In this document: positions 23,255-31,693 of the stretch, piece by piece
How the letters are laid out: every line of letters starts with the position of its first letter
How positions within the stretch are numbered: position 1 is the stretch's first letter
Source: Rhodocyclaceae bacterium
GTDB lineage: Bacteria; Pseudomonadota; Gammaproteobacteria; Burkholderiales; Rhodocyclaceae
DNA length: 42,274 bases
Direction of reading: 5' to 3'
Assembly (NCBI GenBank): GCA_023230455.1
Contig: JALNXH010000026.1
Coordinates: 1-42,274, forward strand
Notes under the pieces: generated by a model
The model's database searches: none
What the model was told of the DNA's origin: nothing
The model's input: the letters and a program-made list of their open reading frames with translations, nothing else
Program-made: the position numbers and the translations under genes

Positions 23255-24874
23255 TTAATTGTTTTGCGGGGGCGGGGCGAACCGGTAGCCGTTGCGCCCC
23301 GCATGCTTTGCGTCGTACATGGCGGCATCGGCGTGGGCCAGGAGCGAGTCGGCGTTGTCCGCGTGGTCCGGAAATAAGGCGATGCCGATGCTGGCGCCGA
23401 CCTGGAATTTGAGCTTGCCTATCTGCATCGGCTGCGACAGGGCGGCGACGCATTTCTGGGCGATGATTCCGGCGGCGTCCGGATCGCCGATGTCGGTGAG
23501 CAGGATGACGAATTCGTCGCCGCCGAAGCGCGCCACCATGTCGGACTTACGCACCAGCTCTTGCAGGCGCTGGGCCACCAGGCGCAGCAATTGGTCGCCG
23601 GTTTCGTGGCCGTGGTCGTCGTTAACCGGCTTGAATCCGTCCAGATCGAGGAACAGCAGGGCCAGCCGCTTGCCCTGGCGCTGCGCCAGGGCGATGCTCT
23701 GGCTCAATCGGTCGAGAAACGCGGAACGGTTGGGCAGGGCGGTGAGCGGGTCGTGGTGGGCGATGCGGGCGAGCACGGCTTCCCGCTCCCGCAGTTTGCC
23801 CAGCAGCAGGTTGAAGCCAGCGGTCAGTTCGCCCACTTCGTCCTGTATCGCCACCGGCAGCGCGCGTAGTGGCATGGCGCCGGTGGCCATGGCGTGCACC
23901 TGCCGCGCTGCAGAAGCCAGCGGACGGAAAATCCAGGCCAGAAAGAGAAATACCGACAGAGAGACGACGGCGGCGACGACCAGGCTGTTGCGCAGCAGGA
24001 AGTTTTGCAGGCGGGGAATCAGATTGAAGGCCTCCCGCGTCGGTATCCGCGCCACCAGGAACCAGTCGCTGCTTGGAATGCTGGCGATGGCCGAGATTTC
24101 CTCGACGCCTTTCGCGTTGGTGGTGATGCCGCTGCCGCGGTAACCCGCCATGGCACGGTCGTGGAGGGGATTGATGCCGGAACCGGGCAGCGGTTGGAGC
24201 GTCATGGACGGGTCGGTGGCCATGACGAAGAGCTTGTCTTTCGGCGATATCAGCAGGAACCCGCCGCTTTCACCGATGCTGTTCTTTTGCAGCGAATCGA
24301 GGAAGCCCGGCGCATCGAGGTCGGTCACCCCGGCCAGAATAGCGATGAGCTGCCCCTGGGCGTTCTTGATCGGGGCGGCCATGACGATGCCCGGCCGTCG
24401 GGTGGCGCGCCCGACGGTCGGCGCTCCCATGGCGGCGAGCCCGCTGTTGCGGACCGCGAGAAACCAGTCCCGGTCGGCATAGGAGGTGCCGCGCCGCCCC
24501 GGCAGGCGCGGATGATCGCTGAACGCGACGCCGGAAGGCAGGACAACGAGGATGCCGGCGGAAAACAGCGGCAGCAGCGTGTGCCGGTCGGCCAGCCAGG
24601 CGGCCAGCGCGTCGGGCTGGCGCAACAGCGCGTGGGGCAGTTGTTCGGCAAGGCGGTGTACCAGGTCCCGCCGGACCTTGATCTTGGCGTCGATGTCCTC
24701 GGCGACGTAGCTGGCCAGCGAGGTTTGCTGGTTGGCGACGACTTGATGCAATTCGTCCTGGAGAAAGCTGGAGAGGACGTTGAAGCGGATGAGCAGACCG
24801 ACCAGCACCAGCAGCAGGGCAAAAACGATCAAGCGCGTTTTCAGGCTGAGGAAAATGCGCTTGACGGACAACAT
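23255..24874 (-). CDS. Membrane-bound diguanylate cyclase with Cache-type sensor and HAMP
   Basis: 539 aa. An N-terminal membrane helix (~13-31), a large periplasmic region (~35-295) with a double-Cache look (YADRDWFLAVRNSG, GIVMAAPIKNAQGQLIAILAGV), a second helix (~302-322), HAMP (~322-372) and a GGDEF domain (~380-535). The active site GGDEF is intact (451-455), and the product-inhibition I-site RKSD sits exactly five residues before it. It should make c-di-GMP from GTP under feedback control. I chose the ATG at 24874, 19 bases after the purD stop; longer in-frame readings would run into purD antisense sequence. The ligand is unknown. Confidence 0.92.
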   Translation of the reverse strand: MLSVKRIFLSLKTRLIVFALLLVLVGLLIRFNVLSSFLQDELHQVVANQQTSLASYVAEDIDAKIKVRRDLVHRLAEQLPHALLRQPDALAAWLADRHTLLPLFSAGILVVLPSGVAFSDHPRLPGRRGTSYADRDWFLAVRNSGLAAMGAPTVGRATRRPGIVMAAPIKNAQGQLIAILAGVTDLDAPGFLDSLQKNSIGESGGFLLISPKDKLFVMATDPSMTLQPLPGSGINPLHDRAMAGYRGSGITTNAKGVEEISAIASIPSSDWFLVARIPTREAFNLIPRLQNFLLRNSLVVAAVVSLSVFLFLAWIFRPLASAARQVHAMATGAMPLRALPVAIQDEVGELTAGFNLLLGKLREREAVLARIAHHDPLTALPNRSAFLDRLSQSIALAQRQGKRLALLFLDLDGFKPVNDDHGHETGDQLLRLVAQRLQELVRKSDMVARFGGDEFVILLTDIGDPDAAGIIAQKCVAALSQPMQIGKLKFQVGASIGIALFPDHADNADSLLAHADAAMYDAKHAGRNGYRFAPPPQNN

Positions 24875-24893
24875 GATGCCGATGCGCCCGGAA

Positions 24894-26171
24894 TCAGCGT
24901 TTGATGGCGCGATAACCGATGTCGCGGCGGTACTGCGCACCGTCGAAGTGAATCGACTCGGCCAGCTCGTAGGCACGGTTCTGCGCCAGTTTCGCCGTGT
25001 CGCCGAGGGCCGTGACGCAAAGCACGCGGCCGCCGCTGGTGACGACATGGCCGGCGGCCGTTGCGGTGCCGGCATGGAACACATGGGCATCGGCGGCGGC
25101 CCGCTCGGGCAGGCCATGGATGGCGTCGCCCTTGCGCGGGTTGTCCGGATAGCCGGCGGCGGCGAGGACCACGCCGAGTGCGACGCGGCGGTCCCATTGG
25201 GCCTCCACCTGGTCGAGGCGGCCGTCGATGCCGGCATCGATCAGTTCGGTGAAATCGCTCTTCAGCCGCATCATGATCGGCTGGGTTTCCGGGTCGCCGA
25301 AGCGGCAGTTGAATTCGAGCACCTTGAGCGAGCCGTCGTGCTTGATCATCAGTCCGGCATAAAGAAAACCGGTGTAGACAATGCCGTCGGCTTCCATGCC
25401 GCGCAGCGTGGGCATGATGACTTCGCGCATCACCCGGGCGTGGATGTCGGGCGTCACCACCGGCGCCGGCGAGTAGGCGCCCATGCCGCCGGTGTTGGGG
25501 CCCTTGTCGTCGTCGAGCAGGCGCTTGTGGTCCTGGCTGGTGGCCATCGCCAGCGCATGCCGGCCGTCGGCCATGACGATGAAACTGGCTTCCTCGCCGT
25601 CGAGGAATTCCTCGATCACCACGCGCGCGCCGGCGGCGCCGAGCGTGTTGCCGCAGAGCATGTTGTCGATCGCGGCATGGGCTTCGACGGTGGACATCGC
25701 CACCACCACGCCCTTGCCAGCGGCCAGGCCGTCGGCCTTGACCACAATGGGTGCGCCTTCGGCTTCGATGTAGGCGTGGGCGGCCTCCGCTTCGGCGCCG
25801 GTGAAGGTGCGGAAGCGGGCGGTCGGGATGTTGTGGCGGATCATGAACTGCTTGGCGAAATCCTTGGAGCTCTCCAACTGAGCGGCTTCGCGGGTTGGGC
25901 CGAAGATGCGCAGTTCGGCGGCGCGGAAGGCATCGACCACGCCGGCCGCCAGCGGCGCCTCCGGGCCGACCACGGTGGCGTGGATGCCTTCCTTCCGCGC
26001 GAAGGCGATCAGATCGGGGATGGCCGTGATGGCGACGTTTTCGAGGCCGTTTTCGCGCGCGGTGCCGGCGTTGCCGGGGGCGACGAAAATCTTCTGCACC
26101 TTGGGCGACTGGGCCAGACGCCAAGCCAGGGCGTGCTCACGACCGCCGGAACCGATGACGAGGAGTTTCAT
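24894..26171 (-). CDS. purD: Phosphoribosylamine-glycine ligase
   Basis: 425 aa, normal PurD length. It ligates glycine to 5-phosphoribosylamine with ATP (second step of purine synthesis). It starts MKLLVIGSGGREHALAWRL, the universal PurD N-terminus. The ATP-grasp core includes IVVKADGLAAGKGVVVA and VVIEEFLDGEEASFIVMADG, and then LEFNCRFGDPETQPIMMRL, the highly conserved metal-binding block. The start follows the purH stop by 5 bases. The diguanylate cyclase gene follows after 19 bases. Confidence 0.97.
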   Translation of the reverse strand: MKLLVIGSGGREHALAWRLAQSPKVQKIFVAPGNAGTARENGLENVAITAIPDLIAFARKEGIHATVVGPEAPLAAGVVDAFRAAELRIFGPTREAAQLESSKDFAKQFMIRHNIPTARFRTFTGAEAEAAHAYIEAEGAPIVVKADGLAAGKGVVVAMSTVEAHAAIDNMLCGNTLGAAGARVVIEEFLDGEEASFIVMADGRHALAMATSQDHKRLLDDDKGPNTGGMGAYSPAPVVTPDIHARVMREVIMPTLRGMEADGIVYTGFLYAGLMIKHDGSLKVLEFNCRFGDPETQPIMMRLKSDFTELIDAGIDGRLDQVEAQWDRRVALGVVLAAAGYPDNPRKGDAIHGLPERAAADAHVFHAGTATAAGHVVTSGGRVLCVTALGDTAKLAQNRAYELAESIHFDGAQYRRDIGYRAIKR

Positions 26172-26176
26172 GTAAA

Positions 26177-27760
26177 TCAGTGCCGGAAATGCCGGAATCC
26201 GGTGAACACCATCGCGACGTCCTGTTCGTCGGCCGCGGCGATCACTTCGGCATCGCGTACCGATCCGCCGGGCTGGATCACCGCCGTGGCGCCGGCCTGG
26301 GCGAGTACGTCGAGGCCGTCGCGGAAGGGGAAGAAGGCGTCGGAGGCGACCACCGAACCTTTCACCGTCAGCTTGGCGTTCTCGGCCTTGATGGCAGCGA
26401 TGCGGGCCGAATCGACGCGGCTCATCTGGCCGGCGCCGACGCCTACGGTCATGCCGCCCTTGCAATAGACGATGGCGTTGGATTTGACGTATTTGGCGAC
26501 TCGCCAGGCGAACAGCAGGTCGTTCATTTCCTGTTCGGTCGGTGCGCGCCGGGTGACGATCTTCAGATCGGCGCGGGCGATGCGCGCTTCGTCGGCGCTC
26601 TGCACCAGCAGGCCGCCGCCGACCCGCTTGTAGTCGAACGCGCCGCTGGCGCTGCCGAGCGGAACGATCAGCACCCGCAGGTTTTGCTTCGCGGCGAATA
26701 CCGCACGGGCGTCGTCGGTCACCGCCGGGGCGATGATGACTTCGGCGAACTGGCCGGCGATGGCTTCGGCCGCTGGTTTGTCGATGGCAACGTTGAAGGC
26801 GATGATGCCGCCGAAGGCCGAGGTCGGATCGGTGCTGAAGGCCTTGCGGTAGGCTTCCGCGGCTGAGGTGGCGAGGGCCACGCCACACGGGTTGGCATGC
26901 TTGACGATGACGCAGGCGGCGACGCTGGCCGAAGCCTCGAAAGCCTTGACGCATTCCCACGCGGCATCCGCGTCGGCGATGTTGTTGTAGGAAAGCTCCT
27001 TGCCCTGCAACTGCTGGTAGCTGGCGATGCTCCCCGGCACCGTCGCCGTTTCCCGGTAAAACGCGGCGGATTGGTGCGGGTTCTCGCCGTAGCGCAGGGT
27101 CTCGACCTTGTCGAAGGCGAGCTGAAGCTTTTCCGGGAAGACGCCGGGCTTGTTCTCCGCGTCCAGCGCGGTCAGCCAGTTGGCGATGGCCGAGTCGTAG
27201 CGGGCGGTATGGGTGAAGGCCTTCTTCGCCAGCGCAAAGCGGGTCGTGTAGGAAATCGCGCCGGCATTGGATTTCAGCTCGTCGAGAAGCGCGGCGTAGT
27301 CTTCCGGGTCGGTGACGATGCCGACGCCGCCCTTCTCGTTGCCATGGTTCTTGGCTGCGGCGCGCACCATCGCCGGACCGCCGATGTCGATGTTCTCGAT
27401 CGCGTCGTCCAGCGTGCAGCCGGGCTTGGCCACGGTTTCGCGGAAGGGGTAGAGGTTCACTACCACCAGGTCGATGCCGGGGATGTCGTGGGCCTGCATG
27501 GTGGCCAGATGCTCCGGCAGGTCGCGGCGGCCGAGGATGCCGCCGTGCACCTTGGGATGCAGGGTCTTGACGCGGCCATCGAGCATTTCCGGAAAGCCGG
27601 TGTAGTCGGAAACGTCGGTCACCGGCAGGCCGGACTCGCGCAGCAGCTTCGAGGTGCCGCCGGTGGACAGCAGCTTGACGCCGAGTTGGTTGAGGGCACG
27701 GGCGAAGTCGACGACGCCGCGTTTGTCGGAAACGCTGATCAGGGCTTGAGTGACTTTCAT
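26177..27760 (-). CDS. purH: Bifunctional AICAR transformylase / IMP cyclohydrolase
   Basis: 527 aa (E. coli 529). It catalyses the last two steps to IMP. The N-terminal MGS-like cyclohydrolase domain begins ALISVSDKRGVVDFARAL and has LLSTGGTSKLLRE and DGRVKTLHPKVHGGILGRR. The transformylase domain contains VACVIVKHANPCGVALA, with the catalytic KH, and ends in QPGGSVRDAEVIAAADE and AMVFTGFRHFRH. The start follows fis by 10 bases, and purD follows after 5 bases. The dusB-fis-purH-purD order is common in betaproteobacteria. Confidence 0.97.
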   Translation of the reverse strand: MKVTQALISVSDKRGVVDFARALNQLGVKLLSTGGTSKLLRESGLPVTDVSDYTGFPEMLDGRVKTLHPKVHGGILGRRDLPEHLATMQAHDIPGIDLVVVNLYPFRETVAKPGCTLDDAIENIDIGGPAMVRAAAKNHGNEKGGVGIVTDPEDYAALLDELKSNAGAISYTTRFALAKKAFTHTARYDSAIANWLTALDAENKPGVFPEKLQLAFDKVETLRYGENPHQSAAFYRETATVPGSIASYQQLQGKELSYNNIADADAAWECVKAFEASASVAACVIVKHANPCGVALATSAAEAYRKAFSTDPTSAFGGIIAFNVAIDKPAAEAIAGQFAEVIIAPAVTDDARAVFAAKQNLRVLIVPLGSASGAFDYKRVGGGLLVQSADEARIARADLKIVTRRAPTEQEMNDLLFAWRVAKYVKSNAIVYCKGGMTVGVGAGQMSRVDSARIAAIKAENAKLTVKGSVVASDAFFPFRDGLDVLAQAGATAVIQPGGSVRDAEVIAAADEQDVAMVFTGFRHFRH

Positions 27761-27770
27761 GATGAGGAGC

Positions 27771-28001
27771 TTAGAGTAGATCGTGTTCGGTAAGTTTGCG
27801 GCGTAGCGTGTTGCGGTTGATGCCGAGGATATCGGCGGCGGCGCTCTGGTTGCCGTCGGCCTGCTTCATCACCACTTCCAGCATCGAGCGTTCGACGCAC
27901 TCCAGCACCATGTGGTACACGGCGTGCGGCGCTTGGCCGTCGAGGTCGCGGAAGTAGCGGTTCAGCGTGCGCTTCACGCAGTCGTAGAGTTCACTGCTCA
28001 T
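27771..28001 (-). CDS. fis: Fis-family nucleoid/DNA-binding protein
   Basis: 76 aa. The C-terminal Fis helix-turn-helix is unmistakable: NQSAAADILGINRNTLRRKL. The middle VLECVERSMLEVVMKQADG forms the dimer core. It is shorter than E. coli Fis (98 aa) at the N-terminus, as is normal in betaproteobacteria. Located between dusB (32 bases upstream) and purH (10 bases downstream), it preserves the ancient dusB-fis pairing. Regulation is not visible beyond the operon arrangement. It probably acts as a nucleoid-associated regulator, including of rRNA promoters. Confidence 0.93.
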   Translation of the reverse strand: MSSELYDCVKRTLNRYFRDLDGQAPHAVYHMVLECVERSMLEVVMKQADGNQSAAADILGINRNTLRRKLTEHDLL

Positions 28002-28033
28002 TTTATTTCTCTCCCTTAGGGCTCTATCCCGCG

Positions 28034-29044
28034 TCAGGCGGCCAGGGCCTCGTCTTCGTAATGCAATCGATCGTTGGCCGCCTGGGCGAGGAAGAACTCG
28101 TCCGCGGCGCGCAGCTGTTCTTCAACCGTGGCGAGTTGGTTCATCGCATGGCGGAAATGCGCGGAGCCGACCAGCCCTTTGGTGTACCAGGAAATGTGCT
28201 TGCGCGCGATGCGTACGCCGGTTTCCTCGCCGTAAAAGGCGTACAGGTCGAGCAGGTGTTCGCGCAGCACGGCATGGATTTCGCCGGTCTTGGGCGGCGC
28301 CAGCAGCGTGCCGTGGGTCAGGTAGTGTTCGATCTCGCGGAACAGCCAGGGCCGGCCCTGGGCGGCGCGGCCGATCATCACGCCGTCGGCGCCGGTGTAG
28401 TCGAGCACGAACTTGGCTTTCTGCGGTGTGGTGATGTCGCCGTTGGCGATCACCGGGATGCGGATCTGCGCTTTCACCGCTGCGATGGTGTCGTACTCGG
28501 CTTGGCCGGTGTATTGGTCGGCGCGCGTGCGGCCGTGGATGGCCACGGCGCGGATGCCGCACTGCTCGGCGATGCGGGCGATGGTCGGGGCGTTCTTGTT
28601 GTCGCGGTTCCAGCCGGTGCGGAACTTGAGCGTCACCGGGGTGTTGGGCACTGCACCGACCACCGCGTCGAGAATCTGCGCCACCAGCGTTTCGTTCTGC
28701 ATCAGCGCCGAACCGGCCATGACGTTGCAGACCTTCTTCGCCGGGCAGCCCATATTGATGTCGATGATCTGGGCGCCGTTGTCCACGTTGTAGCGTGCGG
28801 CGTCGGCCATCATGCGCGGATCGGCGCCGGCGATCTGCACCGAGATCGGATCGACCTCGCCGGCATGGTCGGCGCGGCGGCGCGTCTTGGCGCTGCCGTA
28901 GAGTAGGGAATTCGAAGTGACCATTTCCGACACGGCCAGCCCGGCGCCCATCTTCTTGCACAACTGGCGGAACGGCCGATCGGTGACGCCCGCCATGGGC
29001 GCGACGAAAAGGTTGTTCCGCAGCGTGAAGCCGGCGAAGTCCAT
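28034..29044 (-). CDS. dusB: tRNA-dihydrouridine synthase B
   Basis: 336 aa. This FMN enzyme reduces uridines in the tRNA D-loop. It has the FMN-binding barrel start LFVAPMAGVTDRPFRQLCKK, VSVQIAG-type second strand, and the catalytic cysteine C100 in IDINMGCPAKKVC. LKFRTGW, AVAIHGRTRADQYTG, IPVIANGDI and DGVMIGRAAQGRPWLF follow, as in DusB. It heads the dusB-fis-purH group. The 100-base gap upstream (29045-29144) contains TAGAAT at 29082-29077, a possible -10 element, without a convincing -35. Confidence 0.96.
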   Translation of the reverse strand: MDFAGFTLRNNLFVAPMAGVTDRPFRQLCKKMGAGLAVSEMVTSNSLLYGSAKTRRRADHAGEVDPISVQIAGADPRMMADAARYNVDNGAQIIDINMGCPAKKVCNVMAGSALMQNETLVAQILDAVVGAVPNTPVTLKFRTGWNRDNKNAPTIARIAEQCGIRAVAIHGRTRADQYTGQAEYDTIAAVKAQIRIPVIANGDITTPQKAKFVLDYTGADGVMIGRAAQGRPWLFREIEHYLTHGTLLAPPKTGEIHAVLREHLLDLYAFYGEETGVRIARKHISWYTKGLVGSAHFRHAMNQLATVEEQLRAADEFFLAQAANDRLHYEDEALAA

Positions 29045-29144
29045 GGTCTGGGATCGGAGCGATGGGAAGGGGGCGGATTCTACCCCAGTGCTTAAATAAT
29101 GGGCAGCCCGTTGCGCGCCTCGTTCGTCGCCCGTGACGGATTTC

Positions 29145-30386
29145 TCAGGGCCAGGCGCGGGCGCCGAAAATCATCCGGTTGGCAACGAAGCGGCGCAGCG
29201 GTGGTAGCAGGTCCAGCGCCAGCAGGCCGGCGCCACGGGCGTGGCCGAGCAAAGGGTGGTCGTTGCTGAACAGGCGCACCAGGGTGTCGGTAAAGCCGAT
29301 CGTGGCGTTACGGTCGAGGCTACGGCTGGCGGCGTAGCGACTTAGCGTGTCGTCGGCGCCCGGATCGGCGGCGGCGCCGAGCGTTCGCGCCAGTTGGCGG
29401 ATGTCGCGCAGCGCCAGGTTGTAGCCCTGGCCGGCGACAGGGTGCAGCGTCTGCGCGGCGTTGCCCAGCCAGACCTGGCGCGCGCCGACGGCTGTGGTGC
29501 GATAGCGCAGTCCGAGCGGGAACAGGCTGCGCGGAGTGACGGCGGTGAAATGGATGCGTTCGCCGAACTGGTCCTGTAAGCGGGCAAGGAAAGCGGCATC
29601 GTCGAGTCCGGCCAGTGCCGGCGCATCGGCATCGGGGCAGGTATAGACCACGGCCATTTCCGTTGCGAAGGGCAGCAGCGCGACCGGGCCGAGCGGGGTG
29701 AAGCGCTCCCAGGCGCGTCCGTGGTGCGGCTCGCGCGTGGCAACGGTGCACAGCACCGCATGCTGGCGGTAGTCGCGCCGGCGCAGTTCGGCGCCGTCTG
29801 CGATGGCACCTTCGGCGTAGGCCAGCAGGCGTGCGGTGCGTTCGCTGTCGCCGGCCGTGAAGCGGATGCCTTCTCCTTCGCTGCGCGCATCGCTGACGGC
29901 ATGCGGCGCATGGATCGGGATGCCGAGTTGCGCGACGGCGCGGTCAAGGGTGCGGATCAGGTCGGCGGCGGCAACTACATAGCCGAGTGCCGGCACCTGT
30001 TGCTCGGCGGCGGTGAGCCGCGCCCGGCCGAGACCGCCGCGGTGCGAGATGTGGATGTTCGTGATCGCGGTGGCCGGCAGTCCCTCCCATGCGCCCAGCC
30101 ATTCCAGCGTCTGCCGGGTGCCGTAGGACAGGGCGAGGATGCGGCGGTCGGCCAGGCCGGCATGGCGTTCGCGGGCATCGAAGATTTCCGCGCGAAGGCC
30201 GTGGCGATGGAGGGCCAGGGCCAACGCCAGTCCGGTTGGCCCGCCGCCGGCGATGGCGATCGTTTGCTTGTCATCGCCGGCGAAGCCCGCCCTTGACGGC
30301 GATCCATTCACCCATCCCCCTTCCTGGGGAAGGGAGCGACTGTCTGGGCTCACTGGGCTCGCAGTGTGGGAGGTCGGGTCAGCCAT
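29145..30386 (-). CDS. ubiH: FAD-dependent 2-octaprenyl-6-methoxyphenol hydroxylase family (UbiH) with unusual N-terminus
   Basis: 413 aa flavoprotein monooxygenase for ring hydroxylation in ubiquinone synthesis. The FAD-binding GxGxxG is IAGGGPTGLALALALHRHG (from residue 46). The C-terminal motif WLGNAAQTLHPVAGQGYNLALRD has the Asn typical of UbiH rather than the GD of most relatives. The pepP-ubiH order is conserved. The ATG at 30386 overlaps the pepP stop by 8 bases. Odd feature: ~40 residues precede the domain, and residues ~16-28 are encoded by a 36-nt dispersed repeat (30305-30340). A GTG at codon 26 would remove most of this. Domain identity is firm; the start is uncertain. Confidence 0.88.
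   Translation of the reverse strand: MADPTSHTASPVSPDSRSLPQEGGWVNGSPSRAGFAGDDKQTIAIAGGGPTGLALALALHRHGLRAEIFDARERHAGLADRRILALSYGTRQTLEWLGAWEGLPATAITNIHISHRGGLGRARLTAAEQQVPALGYVVAAADLIRTLDRAVAQLGIPIHAPHAVSDARSEGEGIRFTAGDSERTARLLAYAEGAIADGAELRRRDYRQHAVLCTVATREPHHGRAWERFTPLGPVALLPFATEMAVVYTCPDADAPALAGLDDAAFLARLQDQFGERIHFTAVTPRSLFPLGLRYRTTAVGARQVWLGNAAQTLHPVAGQGYNLALRDIRQLARTLGAAADPGADDTLSRYAASRSLDRNATIGFTDTLVRLFSNDHPLLGHARGAGLLALDLLPPLRRFVANRMIFGARAWP
30305..30340. repeat. 36-nt dispersed repeat, copy A (inside ubiH 5' end)
   Basis: This 36-base stretch matches another at 32416-32451 at 31 of 36 positions with no gap. Both begin CATTC and end GCGAC. The core is CCCTTCC-TGG-GGAAGGG-like, forming a 7-bp stem in this copy. 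It lies in the coding part of the ubiH N-terminal extension. Confidence 0.6.
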
Positions 30387-31689
30387 TTCGCGCGTCGGCC
30401 ATCAGCGCTTCGATGTCGGCGATTTTTTTTGGTGCGGCGGCGGTGATCAGTTCGCAGCCGTGCGATGTGACCACGGCGTCGTCCTCGATGCGCACGCCGA
30501 TGTTCCAGAAGGCTTGCGGCACGTCGTCGGCGGGACGGATATAGCAGCCGGGTTCGACGGTCAGCACCATGTTGGGCTGGAGGATTTTCCAGTCCTCGCC
30601 ATCTTTGTATTCGCCGGCATCGTGTACGTCGCGGCCGAGCCAGTGGCTGGTGCGGTGCATGTAGAAGCGCTTGTAGCTTTCCGATTCGATCACGCCGTCG
30701 AGCGAACCGCTGAGCAGCTTGAGATCGAGCATGCCCTGGGCCAGCACCTTGACGGCGGCATCGTGCGGGTCGTTGAAGCGTGCGCCGGCGCGGGTGGCGG
30801 CAACGGCGGCGGACTGCGCATCGAGCACCAGGTCGTAGACGTCGGCCTGCGGCCCGGAGAAGCGACCGCTTGCCGGAAAGCAGCGGGTGATGTCGGAGGC
30901 ATAGCCGTCGAGTTCGCAGCCGGCATCGATCAGGATCAGGTCGTCGGCGGCGATGCGGCAGGCGTTCTCCACGTAATGCAGCACGCAGGCGTTGGCGCCG
31001 GCGGCGACGATCGAACTGTAGGCGGGGAAGCGGCTGCCCTGACGGAGGAACTCATGCAGCAATTCGGCTTCCAGTTCGTATTCGAAGCACCCGGGGCGCA
31101 CCGCACGCATCGCACGTCGGTGGGCGGCGGCGGCGATTTCCGCTGCACGGCGCATCAGCTCCAGCTCGGTTGCGTCCTTCAGCAGACGCATTTCGTCGAG
31201 CGCTGCGCGCACGTCGCGCAGCGTTTCCGGGGCTCGCTTGCCGGCGCGCGATTGGGCGCGTACCGCATTCAGTGTCGCGCCGATGCGCCGGTCCCAGTCG
31301 CTGTCGTGGCCGAGCGAGTACCAGAGCGTCGGCTGGTTGGCGAGCACGTCGGCGAGGCGTGCGTCGAATTCGCCGATCAGGTGGGCCTCGTCGAAGCCGA
31401 AGCTGTCTGCGGCAGCGGCCGGTCCGTAGCGGAAGCCGTCCCAGATTTCGCGCTCCATGTCCTTGTCGCGGCAGAACAGCAGCGTGCGCGGCTGTGCGCC
31501 GGCGATCAGCACGATCACCGCTTCCGGCTCCGGAAATCCGGAAAGGTAATGGAAGTAGCTGTCGGGTCGATAGGGATAGTGGGCGTCGCGGTTGCGGATT
31601 TTCTCCGTTGCGGTGGGTATCACGGCGACGCCTTCGCCCATCTGCTGCATCAGGCGGGTACGCCGGCTTTTGAAGGAAGTGATGTCCAT
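30379..31689 (-). CDS. pepP: Xaa-Pro aminopeptidase (aminopeptidase P)
   Basis: 436 aa (E. coli 441). It is a metallopeptidase removing N-terminal residues linked to proline. N-terminal domain: NRDAHYPYRPDSYFHYLSGFPEPEAV. The C-terminal pita-bread domain has metal ligands in LILIDAGCELDGYASDITRCFP (two Asp), the His in MHRTSHWLGRDVHDAGEY, and the Glu residues of VLTVEPGCYI and GVRIEDDAVV. I chose the ATG at 31689, which follows the murU stop by 4 bases. An ATG at 31716 overlapping murU would add 9 unconserved residues. Its stop overlaps the ubiH start. Confidence 0.95.
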   Translation of the reverse strand: MDITSFKSRRTRLMQQMGEGVAVIPTATEKIRNRDAHYPYRPDSYFHYLSGFPEPEAVIVLIAGAQPRTLLFCRDKDMEREIWDGFRYGPAAAADSFGFDEAHLIGEFDARLADVLANQPTLWYSLGHDSDWDRRIGATLNAVRAQSRAGKRAPETLRDVRAALDEMRLLKDATELELMRRAAEIAAAAHRRAMRAVRPGCFEYELEAELLHEFLRQGSRFPAYSSIVAAGANACVLHYVENACRIAADDLILIDAGCELDGYASDITRCFPASGRFSGPQADVYDLVLDAQSAAVAATRAGARFNDPHDAAVKVLAQGMLDLKLLSGSLDGVIESESYKRFYMHRTSHWLGRDVHDAGEYKDGEDWKILQPNMVLTVEPGCYIRPADDVPQAFWNIGVRIEDDAVVTSHGCELITAAAPKKIADIEALMADARNG

Positions 31690-31693
31690 GGAT

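Noticed and set aside
24780..26468. 562-codon open frame on + opposite purD/purH
   Set aside because: A shadow of purD and purH codon periodicity; no domain can be recognised, and no ribosome binding site or promoter.
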